This document shows, piece after piece, positions 6,337 through 7,715 of a stretch of 7,715 nucleotides of DNA; within the stretch, counting starts at the first letter, position 1, and each line of letters opens with the position of its first letter. This DNA comes from Pseudomonadota bacterium (GTDB taxonomy: Bacteria; Desulfobacterota; BSN033; G020346125), in assembly GCA_030673585.1 (NCBI GenBank), contig DAOVIU010000039.1, forward strand, positions 1-7,715. The letters are read 5' to 3'. The notes under the pieces are model-generated. The model was not told where the DNA came from. It saw only the letters and a program-made list of their open reading frames with translations, and did no database searches. Position numbers and translations under genes: made by a program.

Positions 6337-7230
6337 TCAGATCAAAATCCCATTCGTCCAGCCAATTTTGATCAAATCAATTCGCCTCGGATCGCTGACC
6401 CCTACGTTATGTTTAGCCTCGGCGTACGCCACATGGTGGGTGAGTTTCGGAAAGGACGTGTCTTCACCGAAATAATCCCGGCGTTTGGCTGAAAGCAACC
6501 GCACGCCGATGGCGTCCACTGCGACGGGATCAGAGGAGATAAGGAGGCCCTTGTAATCCCACACGTATTTGGGGTTGTAGTGGTGGGAACCACGGCCGTG
6601 AAAGAGCGGTCGGAGGACGACGAGAACATTGAGGCTTGTCTTATTCTTCACAATGGGTAGGGTCCATATGCGTCCGAGGTTTGCACAGGCATTTGGATGA
6701 TATCTGAATGGTAGCGACACGAACATGATATAGTTTTTCAAACACCCGCCTATGCCTGCCCAGTGGTGCGTACGCAATGGACGCACATTGATCAGCCTCG
6801 TGCAGTCGGCCAGCCGCCTGCGCGCGCCTCGGTCGTCCATTCGGATTCTGTTCTCGGGAACCCCCGAGTCAATGAGGCGCCGCCATAGTGCACCTTCGAC
6901 TTCCTTCGGGGTCGGCAGGTATGTCCATACGTTGCTCTTGATACCGACGAGGTCATTTGGCCGGATCAGTTGACGCCAGGCCTCGACGGTATCATCAATT
7001 CCCAGCAAGGTTTTCACCCCTTCATCCAGCATGTGCTGAATAACCTGCGCATTTGGCCTGTGGTTCTCGTTCAAGGAATCTGGGTGACGCACCAATACGA
7101 CCGTGGAGCGCTTTTCAGATCTCGGGTTCCCTTCCGCTATCACATGAGTTCCCAACACGGTTGCCGCAGCCGTAAACGCGGTGCTGCGCAAAAAATCGCG
7201 GCGGGTGAATACATGTTTCGCCTCTTTCAT
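6337..7230 (-). CDS. Tat-exported DUF362 family protein
   Basis: The 297-residue protein begins with a twin-arginine signal: FTRRDFLRS (8-16), an alanine-rich hydrophobic stretch (17-27) and a likely cleavage after V-I-A at 30-32. The mature part is DUF362: TVVLVRHPDS (43-52), LVGIKSNVW (94-102), MDDRG (131-135), LINVRPLRTHHWAG (146-159), CLKNYIMF (163-170), VWDYKGLLISSDPVAVDAIG (223-242). It aligns with the other DUF362 protein in the window but lacks about 44 residues between the GIK and INV motifs. It has no ferredoxin tail. The start at 7230 is preferred over the upstream ATG at 7281. It has GAGGGTGAG just upstream, overlaps the previous stop as ATGA, and places the twin arginines at residues 10-11. 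The protein should act outside the cytoplasmic membrane. Its biochemical role is unknown; the coupled upstream gene is the best functional lead. Confidence 0.88.
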   Translation of the reverse strand: MKEAKHVFTRRDFLRSTAFTAAATVLGTHVIAEGNPRSEKRSTVVLVRHPDSLNENHRPNAQVIQHMLDEGVKTLLGIDDTVEAWRQLIRPNDLVGIKSNVWTYLPTPKEVEGALWRRLIDSGVPENRIRMDDRGARRRLADCTRLINVRPLRTHHWAGIGGCLKNYIMFVSLPFRYHPNACANLGRIWTLPIVKNKTSLNVLVVLRPLFHGRGSHHYNPKYVWDYKGLLISSDPVAVDAIGVRLLSAKRRDYFGEDTSFPKLTHHVAYAEAKHNVGVSDPRRIDLIKIGWTNGILI

Positions 7231-7715
7231 CGTCTCACCCTCAGTTTCGCACGCTGTGCCTCTAAGAGAGAGCGTGCCCATCCTTCAGAAGGGACATCAA
7301 GAACGACCGCGACAAAGGTGGAATATACATCCGCTGCCGTCCATGTGCCATTCTCAGTCCGAACAATCTTCGATTCTCCTGCATCTGGCATGTAAGCATT
7401 CAGAAAACTTCCGAAAGCCCTTTTTGCATGATGTGTCGATGGATATTTCACCAGCAGCAAATATGGCTTCCCCTCTTTGCCAGAATATCTCGCGAGCACC
7501 GCTTCAGTATGCGAGTCGAGATGGAGAATATTTTCATCGGCGATATAGTAGTTGAGGTTCAGTATGTTGTGGTCATGAAAATAGCGGATGGAACGTTCGA
7601 TCAGCCCCTTTTCGGGTAGAAATGAAAGCAATTGAGGCTTGCCCCCGATTGAGTGAATAACGTCTGCAGCTGCTCTAGCAAGGGAAAGAACAGTTCTCCT
7701 GCTTTGCCGTGTCTC
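7227..7715 (-). CDS. C-terminal part of an uncharacterised protein, DUF6599-like (5' end outside the window)
   Basis: The frame is open from the right edge to a TGA at 7229-7227 and gives 162 residues. A TTG at 7631 could serve as a start, but the preceding sequence (from ARAAADVIHSIGGKPQ) reads as continuous coding, so the gene probably begins beyond the edge. Visible features are FLPEKGLIERSIRYFHD, a central AVLARYSGKEGKPYLLLVKYPS, then HHAKRAFGSFLNAYMP and a hydrophobic strand YSTFVAVVLDV before a basic tail. The layout of 'LP..GL...S.rY', 'Y......yLLLv.YPs' and 'A...f' recalls DUF6599-type proteins; that is from memory and tentative. The stop overlaps the start of the Tat-DUF362 gene, so the two proteins are probably made together and may act together. 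No export signal can be judged, since the N-terminus is missing. No function can be assigned. Confidence 0.65.
   Translation of the reverse strand, partial: ETRQSRRTVLSLARAAADVIHSIGGKPQLLSFLPEKGLIERSIRYFHDHNILNLNYYIADENILHLDSHTEAVLARYSGKEGKPYLLLVKYPSTHHAKRAFGSFLNAYMPDAGESKIVRTENGTWTAADVYSTFVAVVLDVPSEGWARSLLEAQRAKLRVRR

Overview
The window holds seven coding sequences, two of them cut by the window edges. No rRNA, tRNA, CRISPR array or insertion sequence was recognised. Gene content (AmmeMemoRadiSam-type radical SAM enzyme, DUF362 proteins, XdhC-type molybdenum-enzyme maturation factors, Tat signals) suggests an anaerobic or facultative bacterium, perhaps of the Desulfobacterota (deltaproteobacterial) kind. 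That placement is an inference from gene content alone; the window carries no phylogenetic marker.

Left part (1-4885). A PDZ-domain C-terminus runs in from the left edge on the + strand and meets, tail to tail, a large minus-strand gene (319-2643). That gene encodes a membrane protein with a spermidine-synthase-like fold between two blocks of membrane helices. A 172-bp divergent intergenic region with an AT-rich promoter-like core separates it from a + strand pair: a signal-less DUF362 protein (2816-3715), then a Tat-signal-bearing radical SAM enzyme of the AmrS/PflA-like type (3734-4885), 18 bp apart. These three genes look like one divergently transcribed unit and are the most interesting part of the window.

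Right part (4982-7715, all minus strand). Read in the direction of transcription, it starts with the C-terminal part of a protein that resembles DUF6599. Its stop overlaps (ATGA) the start of a Tat-exported DUF362 protein (6337-7230). After a 273-bp gap comes an XdhC-type protein (5296-6063) overlapping (ATGA) a stand-alone XdhC N-terminal-domain protein (4982-5299). The two XdhC genes are complementary: the long one has the Rossmann domain but a degenerate N-terminal domain, and the short one has the intact Cys-containing N-terminal domain. No molybdenum hydroxylase is visible in the window.

The two halves converge at 4886-4981 and differ in arginine codon use: AGG/AGA is common on the left and CGN on the right. 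This suggests two modules of different history. Two divergent DUF362 paralogues, one in each half, are the only protein-level link between them.
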